A DNA stretch of 64,000 bases from Saposhnikovia divaricata (GCA_036435485.1 CM071595.1:103780580-103844579), one strand, 5' to 3'. Counted from the first letter of the stretch, positions 45,684 through 58,290 are shown. Translations and numbers: made by a program. Notes: generated by a model from the sequence alone, not told the origin.

Positions 45684-45869
45684 AAAACATTACAAATTTT
45701 ATATGCTTAGAAAATATATACAATCTACTTTAAAACATTTATTTTAACTTTTTAGAATTATAAAAGAATAATGGGTAAATTCTAGTCAAAATAGAGTCAA
45801 TTTTACTAAAAAAATTGTAAAACCAAATAAGTTCACTTCGTGCGGCAAAGCTAGTTCTTTTCATGAATA
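44683..45869. other. AT-rich intergenic DNA
   Basis: No supportable gene. It includes AT runs at 44682-44700 and 45619-45679. A 61-codon frame (45079-45264) ends in a T-rich tract and has no motif. Confidence 0.5.
45619..45679. repeat. (AT)n microsatellite
   Basis: About 30 AT units. Confidence 0.95.
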
Positions 45870-45872
45870 AAC

Positions 45873-47035
45873 CAAACCAAACCAAACATACCCAGTATAT
45901 CCCGCTCAGAGCAGGGTCTGGGGAGGGTAGATTGTACGCAGACCATACCCCCACTTTTAGAAGCGGGGAGGCTGTTTCCATGAAGACCCTCGGCTGAGTG
46001 CACGACATACACAGAGTGTGGAAAATACAACGGAAATGATACGGAAATGGACAATGACATACCTGAGGCCCATGGCGTTCTCCACATGGGGAATACCTAC
46101 CTGCGAGGATTGAAAATACTCCTATCTTGATACGCTCCAACCACACGGACAGACCCGCACAAGGATACCACCGAGCCAGGCTCCCTGCAGCTGCAAAACC
46201 AGAGAACAAAAAACACTACAAACGAAAAGTTAGAACGCTAAAGCCGAACTACTACAAAATCGCTAACCGAGACAAGGCAACTCTGAGGCTCTCGACAACA
46301 GAGCCACAACCTAAAAGCGAATCCACCACTCTGATACGCCGCCTCCACGAACACCTATCCGCGAGCAAGGTCTCATTTAAGTCTAAGGCCTTCAAATCCA
46401 TCCTGAGCTGCTCTTCCCACGACCTTCTCGGCCTGCCTCTCCTCCTAGCCCCAACCACCTCCAGACTCTCGACCCTCCTAACTGGGGCTGCAGCCAGCCT
46501 CCTACGAACGTGGCCGAACCATCTCAACCTTCCTTCCCTAACTTTCGCAGAAAAAGGCGCCACTTCAAGCTCGCTCCTAAACACCGAGTTCGGAATTCTG
46601 TCCAACATCGTGCGCCCACAGGACCACCGCAACATCCTCATTTCAGCCCCTTCCAACTTGCTTACGAGAGCCTTCTTCTCCGCCCAACAATCAGAACCAT
46701 ATAACATCGCAGGACGGATAGCCGCTCTATAGAATTTCCCTTTCAACTTTAAAGGGACTTTCTTATCGCACATTACTCCTGACGCTGCCCTCCACCTTAG
46801 CCACCCGGCCTTGATACGATGCGTGACATCGGCCAAGCTCACCTTCCTTCTGGATGATTGAACCCAAATACTTGAATTTATCCGTCTGCGGGACGATCTG
46901 GTCTTCAATCCTGACCTCCACCCCTTCTTCGTTGGCCTCCCCACTGAAGTTATTTCGATCTTGTACCCTATGTAGGCTTGCTTCGCATAGGCTACACAAG
47001 CGGTACACTGAACACCAACCCAATATTGATTCAAA
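45873..47035 (-). mobile_element. 5'-truncated RTE-type LINE
   Basis: On the - strand, the end of the reverse transcriptase reading frame is followed by the characteristic plant RTE 3' tail: GGTCTGCGTACAATCTACCC, CCAGACCCTGCTC, then ATACTGGGTATGTTTGG ending in short TTTGG repeats near 45873. The 5' part is missing (breakpoint around 47000-47035), as is usual for LINE copies. Confidence 0.85.
46252..47000 (-). pseudogene. RTE LINE reverse transcriptase, C-terminal part (frameshifted)
   Basis: Segments in two frames: TDKFKYLGSIIQKEGEL (frame ending near 46840), then RIKAGWLRWRAASGVMCDKK, KLKGKFYRAAIRPAMLYGSD, AEMRMLRWSCGRTMLDRIPN and RLRWFGHVRRR. These are the canonical C-terminal blocks of plant RTE reverse transcriptases. 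A small deletion near 46840 shifts the frame. The catalytic YADD region is not present. Confidence 0.85.
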
Positions 47036-47277
47036 AAAGAAAGAATAGCAACTATAAGATAAGTCGACGTTCAATCTCTAAGGCGGGTTTCCATTGAGAA
47101 CGGAATAGTGTTCGTGCCCAAAGGTGAACAAAGCCCTATCTTCTAGAGTTCACTGCTTTTTCCAGGCCGGAAAAGGGCTTATACTGTTCGCCTTTGTTTG
47201 ATATGTGTCCATTCAGTACCAATACAAACTAAAACTACATCAAAGTAGAAGGGAATGACGGTATTTAAAAGGGGCCC
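47036..47277. other. Short unassigned stretch
   Basis: No gene or recognisable repeat between the LINE and the second fold-back element. Confidence 0.4.
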
Positions 47278-47669
47278 GGATACTATTTCCCCTTCTCCAT
47301 GTTCTGTGTTCCCTTCTCTTTTAGTATTAAAATTTAGTAAGTGTCCTCGGTGGGGGTCAAGAAAAATAAAAATAAAAATAATATTTTGGGGTTTTATATC
47401 AAACGGGCCACTGATCTCATTAAAAAGTATCAAGTAGCTCCCCAGTCTCCACGGGGACTCATTTAAGCCACTAAACTAAAAAATATATCATTTGCCCCCT
47501 ACATTCACAAAAATAATACAATTTATGGTGGCCTAAGTGTCTTGAATAAAATTTATGGTGACCAAAAAAAGTAGGACAATAAAAACCCTAATATTTTCAT
47601 TAGAATGAACCCGGCAAGGGACACTAAAAGAGTAGGACACATACACATGGAGAAGGGAACAGAGGATCC
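47278..47669. mobile_element. Fold-back MITE, copy 2 (longer, diverged)
   Basis: The left arm GGATACTATTTCCCCTTCTC and the inverse of the right arm GGATCCTCTGTTCCCTTCTC match, continuing through CTCTTTTAGT and GTGTCC blocks. The termini match copy 1 (GGATCCTCTGTCCCCTTCTT). The centre is about 250 bp of unrelated AT-rich sequence. Confidence 0.6.
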
Positions 47670-48492
47670 CTACTCATTTAAAAGTTAGCTATTTGAGAAA
47701 AATTAATGGGTCGAACTAAATTGAAAATTTGACCAAATGATAATTCTAATATTAATATTTGGTAGTTAGCCGATTGAAATAAATTCATAAGTTGAAATTA
47801 TTTGGAGAAATTTTTTTAATTAAAAAATTATTATATGTGTATTTACAATATAATAAATTAACTCAAATGGTTATTCATCAAACAATTTTTTTCAAAACAA
47901 TTAATTCAATCTTTTAATTAAAAACGACTGACTGAATTCACTAATCAAAGTCTCATGCTATTAACAGCTGTTAATTGTCAAATAAAACCGATATGTTGTT
48001 CTCAAAACTTCTACAATGGTATTTTTAATATTAAAAACATATAAACAATTATACATAACATCATTTGAAAAATGCAAACAATATTTTATTATTTAAGTTT
48101 TTGGTCAAAATGTATGAATTAATGTTTATATATTAATCGGTTTTTTTTTAGAAATAACGGAACTTCTGTCAAGTTAGGTTTAGTTCGGGTTTGATTTTAT
48201 CATAAATACGATTATGTTTGAATTTCAAAACTTTTAATTATTTTAATGATTCATTGAAATCTGTCAAAGAACCCATTTTTTAAAAAAAAAATCGTACAAA
48301 ATACTTTTGTGTCGCTATTTTGTCCATGTTTGATTACGAGCTGGGCCTACTTTAAGAAGACCAATAAACTTACGAGGCTTTGTTGACTCACTGTACTGGG
48401 CTTAACATTACAGTCCGTTTGTCTTATTTTCAGTAATCTATTTAAAGTAATCTGTGTATTTTAGAGATGCATAATATATTATAAATAAAACA
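47670..48492. other. AT-rich intergenic DNA
   Basis: No gene, RNA or clear repeat seen. Confidence 0.5.
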
Positions 48493-48677
48493 TGTTGGAG
48501 AGAGAACAATGTATTATATTTGAGAGAGTTGAGTTTACAAGTAAGAACATGAGGCCTTTATATAGGCTATCTATAAGTGAGTTACAAGGATTCAAAAGGC
48601 CAAAAGACATAGGTTATAGGAACTAGAAAGTCAAGAGACCCTTTTCTAGAAAATTCTTGGACATTCATATTACAACA
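48493..48677 (-). repeat. 3' LTR of the copia element
   Basis: 185 bp. In element orientation begins TGTTGTAATATG at 48677 and ends CTCTCTCCAACA at 48493. It contains TATATAAA (48564-48557). Confidence 0.85.
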
Positions 48678-48690
48678 CTCCCCCTTGGAT
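48678..48690 (-). promoter_or_regulatory. Polypurine tract of the copia element
   Basis: CCAAGGGGGAG immediately before the LTR start TGTTGTAA. Confidence 0.85.
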
Positions 48691-49080
48691 GTCCAATTTT
48701 CAATAATCGTGCCTCGTTAAAACCTTTCTAGGAAAAAACCCTTTGGGAAAAAAATCTTAGTAAAGGAAAAAGAGTACATCGATTTTGAAAAATTTATTTG
48801 AGGTCTCTGAGCCGACGCATCCCGATCTTGTGTACCAATTTTTCATAAGTTGTTGGCGACAATGACTTTGTGAGTAGATCTGCAAGATTTTCACTTGAAC
48901 GAATCTGTTGAACTTCAATCTCTCCATTTTCTTGAAGATCATGGGTGAAGAAAAATTTTGGTGATATGTGCTTAGTTTTGTCACCCTTGATATAGCCTTC
49001 CTTTAATTGTTGAATGCATGCAGTGTTATCTTCAAACATTATTGTTGGGACTGTCCTATCATGATACATGCCACATGACT

Positions 49081-49342
49081 CCCGAATGTGGTGAATTATT
49101 GACCTTAACCAGACACATTCTCGGCTAGCTTCATGAATTTCAAGAATTTCTGCGTGATTAGAAGAAGTAGCAGCCAAGGATTGTTTCACTGAGCGCCATG
49201 AGATGGCCGTATCTCCATAAGTAAACAAATAACCTGTTTGTGTTCGAGCTTATCAGATAAATAACCTGCATCTGCATAGCCATTTAAAACTGCTTTGGAT
49301 TTGTTAGAATAAAATAAGCCCATATCAGTTGTACCTCGAAGA
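49081..49342 (-). repeat. Direct duplication of copia RNase H segment, left copy
   Basis: 262 bp from CCCGAATGTGGTG to CCTCGAAGA. It matches 50011-50279 except for scattered substitutions and a 7-bp deletion (near 49250). Confidence 0.9.
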
Positions 49343-50009
49343 AGGGGTGAGTATTCGGTTTTAACCGAACCGAATCGAATTTTAATTCGGTTAACCGAAA
49401 CCGAAATTTCAGAAAAATCACAACCGAAAACCGAACCGAATTATATTCGGTTTTTAACCGAACCAAAATTTTTATTTCGGTTATTACCGAAAACCGAAGT
49501 ATAAAACCGAAATTTAAAATCAATTCAAAATAATTACAAATTATAGATTGGCTCCGGCGAGATGAGGATGGGAAGGTGATGAAAGATGGAGATGGGCTAA
49601 AGGATGAGCAAGAGCAACAACTTGGTGCCAGGGAATTTTACAAAGAAAGTAGATTTCGTAATCTACAAAATTGTGAAGTTGCTTTGGTCTATGTACTTGG
49701 TACATATATAAACTGCACAGCAGGACAGTCAACCTCTCTGGAGCATCACAGGACTCGAACAGAGATCATCGAATCCGGTTTTATTATAGGACTCGAGCAG
49801 GACAGTGAACTTTTATCATATATTATAAAAATTCGGTTTTTTTTCGGTTTTCGGTTAACCGCGGTTAAAAACCGAATTACCGAAAAACCGAATTTCAGAA
49901 AAAAGTAAAATCGAAAACCGAACCGAAATTTCAATTTCGGTTAACCGAATCGAAAATATTTCGGTTTATCGGTTCGGTTTTCGGTTAACCGGACCGAATA
50001 CTCACCCCT
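49343..50009. mobile_element. hAT-like MITE with ACCGAA-rich ends
   Basis: Inverted termini AGGGGTGAGTATTCGG / CCGAATACTCACCCCT. Subterminal 150-180 bp on each side are dense in AACCGAA / TTCGGTT motifs, typical of a widespread plant hAT MITE class. The centre (49550-49830) is unrelated and non-coding. No 8-bp TSD is visible; instead it is flanked by the long duplication. Confidence 0.8.
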
Positions 50010-50010
50010 A

Positions 50011-50279
50011 CCCGAATGTGCTGAATTATTGACCTTAACCAGACACATTCTCGGCTAGCTTCATGAATTGCAAGAATTTCTGCGTGATTAGAAGAAGTAG
50101 CAGCCAAGGATTGTTTCACTGAGCGCCATGAGATGGCCGTATCTCCATAAGTAAACAAATAACCTGTTTGTGATCGAGCTTTATCTGGATCAGATAAATA
50201 ACCTGCATCTACATAGCCAGTTAAAACTGCTTTGGATTTGTTAAAATAAAATAAGCCCATATCAGTTGTACCTCGAAGA
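50011..50279 (-). repeat. Direct duplication of copia RNase H segment, right copy
   Basis: 269 bp, CCCGAATGTGCTG to CCTCGAAGA. This copy is continuous with the RT-side pol frame. Confidence 0.9.
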
Positions 50280-52086
50280 TACCGAAAGATATGTTTTACT
50301 CCAGACCAATGTCTTTGAGTAGGAGCAGAACTATGTCTTGCTAATAAATTCACTGAAAATGCTATATCGGGCCTTGTATTATTAGCAAGATACATTAATG
50401 CACCGATAGCACTAAGATAAGGTACTTCAGGACTAAGAATTTCTTCATTTTTCTCTCTAGGTCGAAAAATATCCTTCTCTTTATCTAGTGATCGAACAAC
50501 CATTGGAGAACTAAATGGATGTGATTTATCCATGTAAAAACGTTTTAAGACTTTCTCTATATATGCTGACTGATGTACAAAAACTCCATCTCGTAGATGC
50601 TCTATTTGTAGCCCAAGGCAAATCTTCGTTTTCCCAAGATCTTTCATTTCAAACTCTGCTTTGAGATAATCCACTATTTTCTGAAGCCCTTCAGGAGTTC
50701 CAATAATATTTATGTCATCAACATACACAGCAACTATAGCAGTCGAAGATCTTTGTTTCTTTATAAAAACACATGGAAAAATAGGGTCATTCTTGTATTG
50801 TTCCTTTAATAAATATTCACTTAATCTTTTATACCACATTCGACCAGACTGTTTTAATCCATATATGGATCTTTGCAATTTAATCGAATAAAGATGGCGA
50901 GAATGTGATCTAAATGCTTTAGGCATTTGAAATCCGTCAGGGATCCTCATATATATATATCTTTCTCAAGGGAACCATACAAATATGCTGTCACGACATC
51001 CATCAATCGCATTTCTAACTTTTCAATGACTGATATGCTAATAAGATAACAAAAATTTGTAGCATCCATCACAGGGGAATAAGTTTTCTCATAATCAATG
51101 CCTGGTCTTTGTGAAAAACCTTGAGCAACCAAACGTGCTTTGTATCTTACAACTTCATTTTTATCATTTCTTTTTCTTACAAATACCCATTTATAACCAA
51201 TTGGTTTAGTCCCTTCAGGGGTTTGGAATATAGGTCCAAAAACATTATGCTTATTAAGTGAGCTCAATTCTTTTTCAATTGCTTCTTTCCATTGTGGCCA
51301 ATCTTTTCTACGTCGACATTCATCGATGGATTTTGGTTCAAGATCTTCGGGATCCATCATTATATCAAGCGCTACATTATACGCGAAATATTCGTCAATG
51401 GCAGTATCATTTTGGTTCCATCTTTTTCCCGTGATAACATAATTTATCGAGATCTCTTCAATGTTAACATTTGCAGGTACCTGTTCCTCTTCAGGAGTAT
51501 CGTCTATCATATCACGGGTCTCTTCTGAAGTCTCTTCTGGAGATTTTATTTCTTCTACTTGGGCATCTTGAGTGTTTGCTCCTTTTCTTTTTCGAGGATT
51601 TTTATCTTTAGAACCAATTGGTCTACCCCTCTTTAAGCGAGGTTTTGACTCATTTGCCTTGACGATTTGTCCTTCAGGGACTTGTATTTTTGCAGGAGCA
51701 TTTACAGCTGGAATATGTGACTTTGTTACTCTATTGATGTCGGTGAATGCATCAGGCAACTGATTTACTATACCTTGTAGATGAATTATTTTTTGTACTT
51801 CTAAGTCACACTGAATTGTACGAGGATCAAAATTATTCAATGAAGATGCATTCCATGAAATTTCTCTTTCCAGCTGCATATTTTCTCCCCCTGATTTTGG
51901 GAATATCTTATTTTCTCCCCCTAATTTTGGGAAAATATTTTCATCAAAATGACAGTCTGCAAACCTTGCAGTGAATAGATCGCCTGTCATTGGTTCTAGA
52001 TATTTAATTATTGAGGGGGATTCAAAACCAACGTATATTCCCAATTTCCTTTGGGGACCCATCTTTGTACGTTGTGGCGGAGCAAT

Positions 52087-52603
52087 TGTGAAAGAACCCC
52101 AAATTTTGGATATAATTAAAACTTTTTATTATGTACAGAGGTAATGGTGAATAGTGACTACGACTACGATGTAACGATTGAGATAATGAATGAAAGGAAT
52201 AGATTTGGATTCAAATGTTTATATGTCATGAAGAATACTATTGGTTGACATTTTAGATAAGAATTATCTCTCTCCTAGGAAATTGAGATTTGATAATTCT
52301 AAAGGAGAAGATTATTCTTATGTCATCCAAATCAATATCTGTTATTGGTCCAGTTGGTCCGTAAAAAAGGTTAAGAAATGATCGAAAGAGATCAGGGACA
52401 ATTGTACAACCCTAAGAGAATAAGTAAAGAATAAAGAATGAATAGTGTTTTTGGTGGAAAAGAGAATATTATGAGGCGACACTATATAGAAGTATTCGGA
52501 ACGGATTTCTGAGTTCGTAATAGTGATCCAGGGGGAAAATAAGTGTATGTAAAAGCTGTCGGTTTCTGAAAAACCGCACATTTATTTTCTCCGAGAGTTC
52601 CCT
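52087..52603 (+). repeat. Family B LTR (outer, + orientation), first piece
   Basis: Begins TGTGAAAGAACCCCAAATTT inside the copia integrase end. It matches the inverse of 60312-61375 (the start region of the inner B LTR) but is about 550 bp shorter. It is cut at 52603 by the inner B insertion and continues at 61381. Confidence 0.8.
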
Positions 52604-53939
52604 TGTAACACCCCCAGATCCGGGGTCCGGGATCCGGTGGTTACGGTTTCCAATTCTGTCCACAACAATTGAACTTTCCTTAACATAAAATAAATTACGT
52701 CTCTATAACCCAACACAACAATATAAAACACACCCGTTATAGTCCCAGAGATGAAATCAGAGTAACAATCAAATTTTTATTAATCGCATTATGAGTTCTT
52801 ACAATCCAAAAGAATTTCAATATAAATACATACTCTTTGCCATCCATTTACATAAGTCATACTAGACCATATTTTTGGTACTTGAAAGAATAAATATACC
52901 CTACCAATAGCTTCTTCTTCAGCTCTGGTAGTCTCATCGTCCTCGCCCGCGTCGAGTGCGCCTTGTGCGAGTCATCTGGTCTAGCTGTTGTTGTGATATA
53001 ATAATGAAGCAAGGGTGAGCAATAGCCCACCAACAATAATATATAACTGAACGATAATGTATAACAGTTCAAAAGTATCTTTCAAACCATATGCCATGCA
53101 TTTACGGAAATGATGCCAGTATAATATGAACGATGAAGTTACAAGGTAACTTAAAGTATTTGTTTGTAGAAATATCTGCTACATCAAAGTAAGCGAGATG
53201 TTCTTATTGTTATTAAGAAGAGGAACTTGCAAGAAAAGGTTGCAATTCCAGTTATGACCCTTTTCCAAATCTGCCAACAGTAATCATGTTGCAGGAAATA
53301 AATAAATTTGGATGATGAACCAATGATGGAGTATTCACCGCGCCCGCTGTTCCAATCTTGATGATCAGTCGAGATCGTACAGCTCAATTTAGATTTACTA
53401 CCGGTAGAAGGAAGAACTTACGGCTTTACTTGTATACCGCCTTACTAGCTCTCCCCGGCCAACGGTTGGGCCAAAGGGGATGGACCGGCGCTACTCGGCC
53501 TCTTACACGACTCCTAGTTCAAATAGAATTCATGATTCTGAATGTAACGTTCGTCCCCCTTTCCCCAAGTATAATACTTGTTGATAAGACTCCACAAAGT
53601 AGTCGTATCTAGTTGGAAAGGAAAATTTACCAATAACTCCCAAGCTATTGCTTGGTAACGGATATCAACTTGTTCCAACAATCTTACCCCTCGAAAGATG
53701 AGAAGGTAAACAACGACTTAATAAGTCAACAGCACCCGAGTTGCGAGTGAAGATAATGCTTTATGACCGGGAAGTCGACAAGATAAATAACATTTTCCAA
53801 GTAAGGTTCCCTTATTATTAAGGAGATAGACTCAAAGAAGAATGATGTCTGAGAACCTTTGTTGATATAAGATTAATAATAATATGACTCCGAGATATTT
53901 TCTGTAATAACCGAAGAAGATAAACCTTATCGAGATTAT

Positions 53940-54600
53940 TCTAAGTATGGAATAAATATTCAGAGAATATTTAATGAGTTAAAATATTTAAAGAATATTT
54001 GGGAATATGAAAGGATATCTTTAATCAGAGTATTTCTCAAAATAATCCCTGAAGAAATATCAGGAGAATATTTATTGAATAAATAAATATTTAAATGAAT
54101 ATTCAAAACAATATTCATTAATTAATAAGACCTGAAAAGAATATTTAAGGTAATATTCATAATTAATTAGGAATTTAAATGAATATTCAAAAGTAATATT
54201 CATTTAATGAATAATATCCTAAATGAATATCAAGTAATATTCATTTATTAATCCAAGCCTTAAGGAATATTCGAGATAATATTCGATAATTAATCAAGCT
54301 TCAGATGAATATTAAAATAATATTCATCAAGTATTTAATATCTTAAATGAATATTCAAAAGTAATATTTATTTAATAAAATAATATTCCAAAGGAATATC
54401 AAAAATAATATTCATTTAATAGTCTCATCTTTAGAAGAATATTCGAAATAATAATCGATAATTAATTCGACTCTGAATGAATATTAAAATAAATATTATT
54501 CGTCGAATAGTTACGTTCAAATAATTATTTGAAGTAAGGATCATTAAAATAAATAATCTCGAACGAATATTCAAATAATATTCGTCGCCTGAATAATGGA
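53940..54600. repeat. Degenerate GAATATTC-rich array, copy 1
   Basis: Many units of the type TGAATATTCAAAAGTAATAT / ATTCATTTAAT, each locally palindromic. The same array recurs at 57590-58290 and, inverted, at 63640-64000. Confidence 0.8.
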
Positions 54601-54835
54601 AAATATTTACTTAAATATTTTCCTCCGAGGTAATCTCGATATATCAAGAAATATTGACTCCCGGTCTATGTTTGATTAATAAGATGTATACGCCCTTCTA
54701 TGAGGGTCTTACAATAACCGGCTTATAACTGATATATAACTATCTAGCTTATAAGACAACAATAACATTCAGGGAACAAGTATATCAATTCAACTTGAAA
54801 GTAGGCATGCATGCAATGGCATATGTATATCAGCA

Positions 54836-54838
<3 letters not shown>

Positions 54839-54868
<30 letters not shown>
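54839..54868. repeat. (AT)n microsatellite
   Basis: About 15 AT units. Only about 6 units remain at the matching place in the other LTR (58521-58532). Confidence 0.9.
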
Positions 54869-54872
<4 letters not shown>

Positions 54873-57589
54873 TCAATCACAACAACAGCCTAAAAGAAGG
54901 GAATTGAAACTTGCCTGGTAGTCGAGTACGGTAAGGGGTAGTGGTAGCGGGTCCCGGTTCAGCTTGGTGATCTATAAATAGCCAAGGAATTCGGGATTAA
55001 TCACTTAACATATTAAAAGTTAAGTTATACGTAATTCGAAACACGTTCTCGAGTTATCTCGTTATACCCCTTTTAGTGGATTACTTTTATCACTGATCCG
55101 ACCCGACATTCGTTCGTTAATACGACATGTCATTATACTTATACTTGGGACATACTTAAGTCATATGAGTTCTAAGGTCGATCGTTACGAACCAATACTA
55201 TACTCCGAGTTTTATCGCCCGTTTTCTAAGTGTTTTACCGAAGTTATAAAAGAGTAGTCTTTTAGGGGTTCGTTCGCGTTTAACCTCGACTCGAACATTT
55301 TTAATAAATCGAAAAATGATCCTTTTGACATACGGTTTTCTTTCACACCTTCCTTTTTACCTCTAGTATTTATTTACCAAGATTCGCCATGACGTTACAT
55401 AGTTTACGAGGGTTCAATTACAGTTACGAACTTTCGTTTACGGATTCGAACTACTTTTAATAATTTGGTCATAAATCCTAAACCGTAAGTCCATTTCACG
55501 TGATCTTTATATCAAAACGAAGCTTAGAACATTACCTATCCTATCATGGCAGATAAGGTCTCTGGACAGTAGGGGTTCGACATGGAAAATGGCATACAAA
55601 ACATGGTATTGTAAAATCGGGCATTATAACGGCTGTAAATCGAATATCTACCTATTTCGAATCTTCCCATAAACATGGTATCCAACCCAAACAACATATA
55701 CATGACTTATATACATGAACTGAGGCCAAGCAATGCCTTTCCGTTCATCTAGCTATTTACATCATTAATCCAAAATCCATACATAATCATGCTTATAATC
55801 TTAACATAACCATAACTAAGTTATAACTATCATAAACATGCTTAAATCTCAAACAAGGGTTAGGGTTTCAAGAGCTTTATACCTTCCTAGGAGTGTGTAA
55901 AGACCTTGCTAAGCTTTGCATAGTCCTTGTATACCCATAACCAAGCGTAGATCATCCTAGAAATCAAGAAAATCAAGAGTTGTTCTTGAAAATCACTATT
56001 CACCCTAGTCTTTGATGATTTCTTTGAAAATGGAAAACATGGAGTTTGAACTTGAAATTTCTAGGAGATTACTTTCTTGAAATATAGAACTCACCTTAAA
56101 AATTACAAGATCAAATGATGGTGGGAGCTTGGACTTTGGATTTTGAATTAAGGAAATAGCCGAATGGCTTATTCTTGAGAGAGTTTGTGTTCTTTGCCTT
56201 GGTTGCTTGCTCTCTTGCATTATTAGGAAAATATCAAACATAAAGTTGCTTTATTAAATGTAACACCCCCAGATCCGGGGTCCGGGATCCGATGGTTACG
56301 GTTTCCAATTCTGTCCACAACAATTGAACTATCCTTAACATAAAATAAATTACGTCTCTATAACCCAACACAACAATATAAAACACACCCGTTATAGTCC
56401 CAGAGATGAAATCAGAGTAACAATCAAATTTTTATTAATCACATTATGAGTTCTTACAATCCAAAAGAATTTCAATATAAATACATACTCTTTGCCATCC
56501 ATTTACATAAGTCATACTAGACCATATTCTTGGTACTGAAAGAATAAATATACCCTACCAATAGCTTCTTCTTCAGCTCTGGTAGTCTCATCGTCCTCGC
56601 CCGCGTCGAGTGCGCCTTGTGCGAGTCATCTGGTCTAGCTGTTGTTGTGATATAATAATGAAGCAAGGGTGAGCAATAGCCCACCAACAATAATATATAA
56701 CTGAACGATAATGTATAACAGTTCAAAAGTATCTTTCAAACCATATGCCATGCATTTACGGAAATGATGCCAGTATAATATGAACGATGAAGTTACAAGG
56801 TAACTTAAAGTATTTGTTTGTAGAAATATCAGCTACATCAAAGTAAGCGAGATATTATTATTGTTATTAAGAAGAGGAACTTGCAAGAAAAGGTTGCAAT
56901 TCCAGTTATGACCCTTTTCCAACTCTGCCAACAGTAATCATGTTGCAGGAAATAAATAAATTTGGATGATGAACCAATGATGGAGTATTCACCGCGCCCG
57001 CTGTTCCAATCTTGATGATCAGTCGAGATCGTACAGCTCAATTTAGATTTACTACCGGTAGAAGGAAGAACTGACGGCTTTACTTGTATACCGCCTTACT
57101 AGCTCTCCCCGGCCAACGGTTGGGCCAAAGGGGATGGACCGGCGCTACTCGGCCTCTTACACGACTCCTAGTTCAAATAGAATTCATGATTCTGAATGTA
57201 ACGTTCGTCCCCCGTTCCCCAAGTATAATACTTGTTGATAAGACTCCACAAAGTAGTCGTATCTAGTTGGAAAGGAAAATTTACCAATAACTCCCAAGCT
57301 ATTACTTGGTAACGGATATCAACTTGTTCCAGTAATCTTACCCCTCGGAAGATGAGAAGGTAAGCAACGACTTAATAAGTCAACAGCACCCGAGTTGCGG
57401 GTGAAGGGAATACTTTATGACCGGGAAGTCGACAAGATAAATAACATTTTCCAAGTAAGGTTCCCTTATTATTAAGGAGATAGACTCAAAGAAGAATGAT
57501 GTCTGAGAACCTTTCTTGATATAAGATTAATAATAATATGACTCCGAGATATTTTCTGTAATAATCGAAGAAGATAGACCTTATCGAGA

Positions 57590-58290
57590 TTATTCTAAGT
57601 ATGGAATAAATATTCAGAGAATATTTAATGAGTTAAAATATTTAAAGAATATTGGGAAAATGAAAGAATATCTTTAATCAGAGTATTTCTCAAATAATCC
57701 CTGAAGAAATATCAGGAGAATATTTATTGAACAAATAAATATTTAAATGAATATTCAAAACAATATTCATTAATTAATAAGACCTGAAAAGAATATTTAA
57801 GGTAATATTCATAATTAATTAGGAATTTAAATGAATATTCAAAAGTAATATTCATTTGATTTCAAAAAAAAAAAAAGTAATATTCATTTAATGAATAATA
57901 TCCTAAATGAATATCAAGTAATATTCATTTAGTAATCCAAGCCTTAAGGAATATTCGAGATAATATTCGATAATTAAATCAAGCTTCAGATGAATATTAA
58001 AATAATATTCATCAAGTATTTAATATCTTAAATGAATATTCAAAAGTAATATTTATTTAATAAAATAATATTCTAAAGGAATATCCAAATAATATTCATT
58101 TAATAGTCTCATCTTTAGAAGAATATTCGAAATAATAGTCGATAATCAATTCGACTCTGAATGAATATTGAGAAATATTATTCGATGAATAGTTACGTTC
58201 AAATAATTATTTGAAGTAAGGATCGTTAAAATAATTAGTCTCGAACGAATATTCAAATAATATTTGTCGCCCGAATAATAGAAAATATTT
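57590..58290. repeat. Degenerate GAATATTC-rich array, copy 2
   Basis: Counterpart of 53940-54600, with a poly(A)-containing insertion near 57865-57880 not seen in copy 1. Confidence 0.8.

Larger units (their letters stand above)
48493..52086 (-). mobile_element. Ty1/copia element, 3' part, short LTR
   Basis: On the - strand: end of integrase, RT, RNase H, PPT, then a 185-bp 3' LTR. The 5' side is interrupted at 52086 by a family B LTR, and its remainder lies beyond the window. A hAT-like element with long flanking duplications sits in the RNase H region. Lineage within copia not assigned. Confidence 0.88.
48794..52086 (-). pseudogene. pol: Copia pol: integrase end, RT, RNase H (broken)
   Basis: Starts at the B-LTR junction with IAPPQRTKMGPQRKLGIYVG (integrase C-terminus). 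RT follows (WPQWKEAIEKELSSLNKHNV, KARLVAQGFSQRPGIDYEKT, YGLKQSGRMWYKRLSEYL, catalytic AVYVDDINII near 50725), and then RNase H (YLSDPDKARSQTGYLFTYGD) and the end at 48794 (LVHKIGMRRLRDLK). A two-base gain in an AT run at 50950-50960 shifts the frame inside RT (LEKDIYI then stop; frame resumes MRIPDGFQMPKA). The RNase H region is duplicated around the insert at 49343-50009, so neither half is intact. Confidence 0.88.
52604..56258 (-). repeat. Truncated 3' LTR of inner family B insertion
   Basis: 3655 bp corresponding to the terminal part of the full LTR. From 52604 to about 55885 it is near-identical to 56259-59560. From about 55886 to 56258 it is clearly more diverged from the corresponding part of the other LTR. 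It lacks the first roughly 1.4 kb of the LTR. No gene. Confidence 0.85.

Noticed and set aside
52857..53072. 71-codon frame in family B LTRs (also 56517-56726)
   Set aside because: The frame diverges at its C-terminus between two nearly identical LTRs because of an indel and has no motif. The shared DNA block is better explained as a conserved LTR element.
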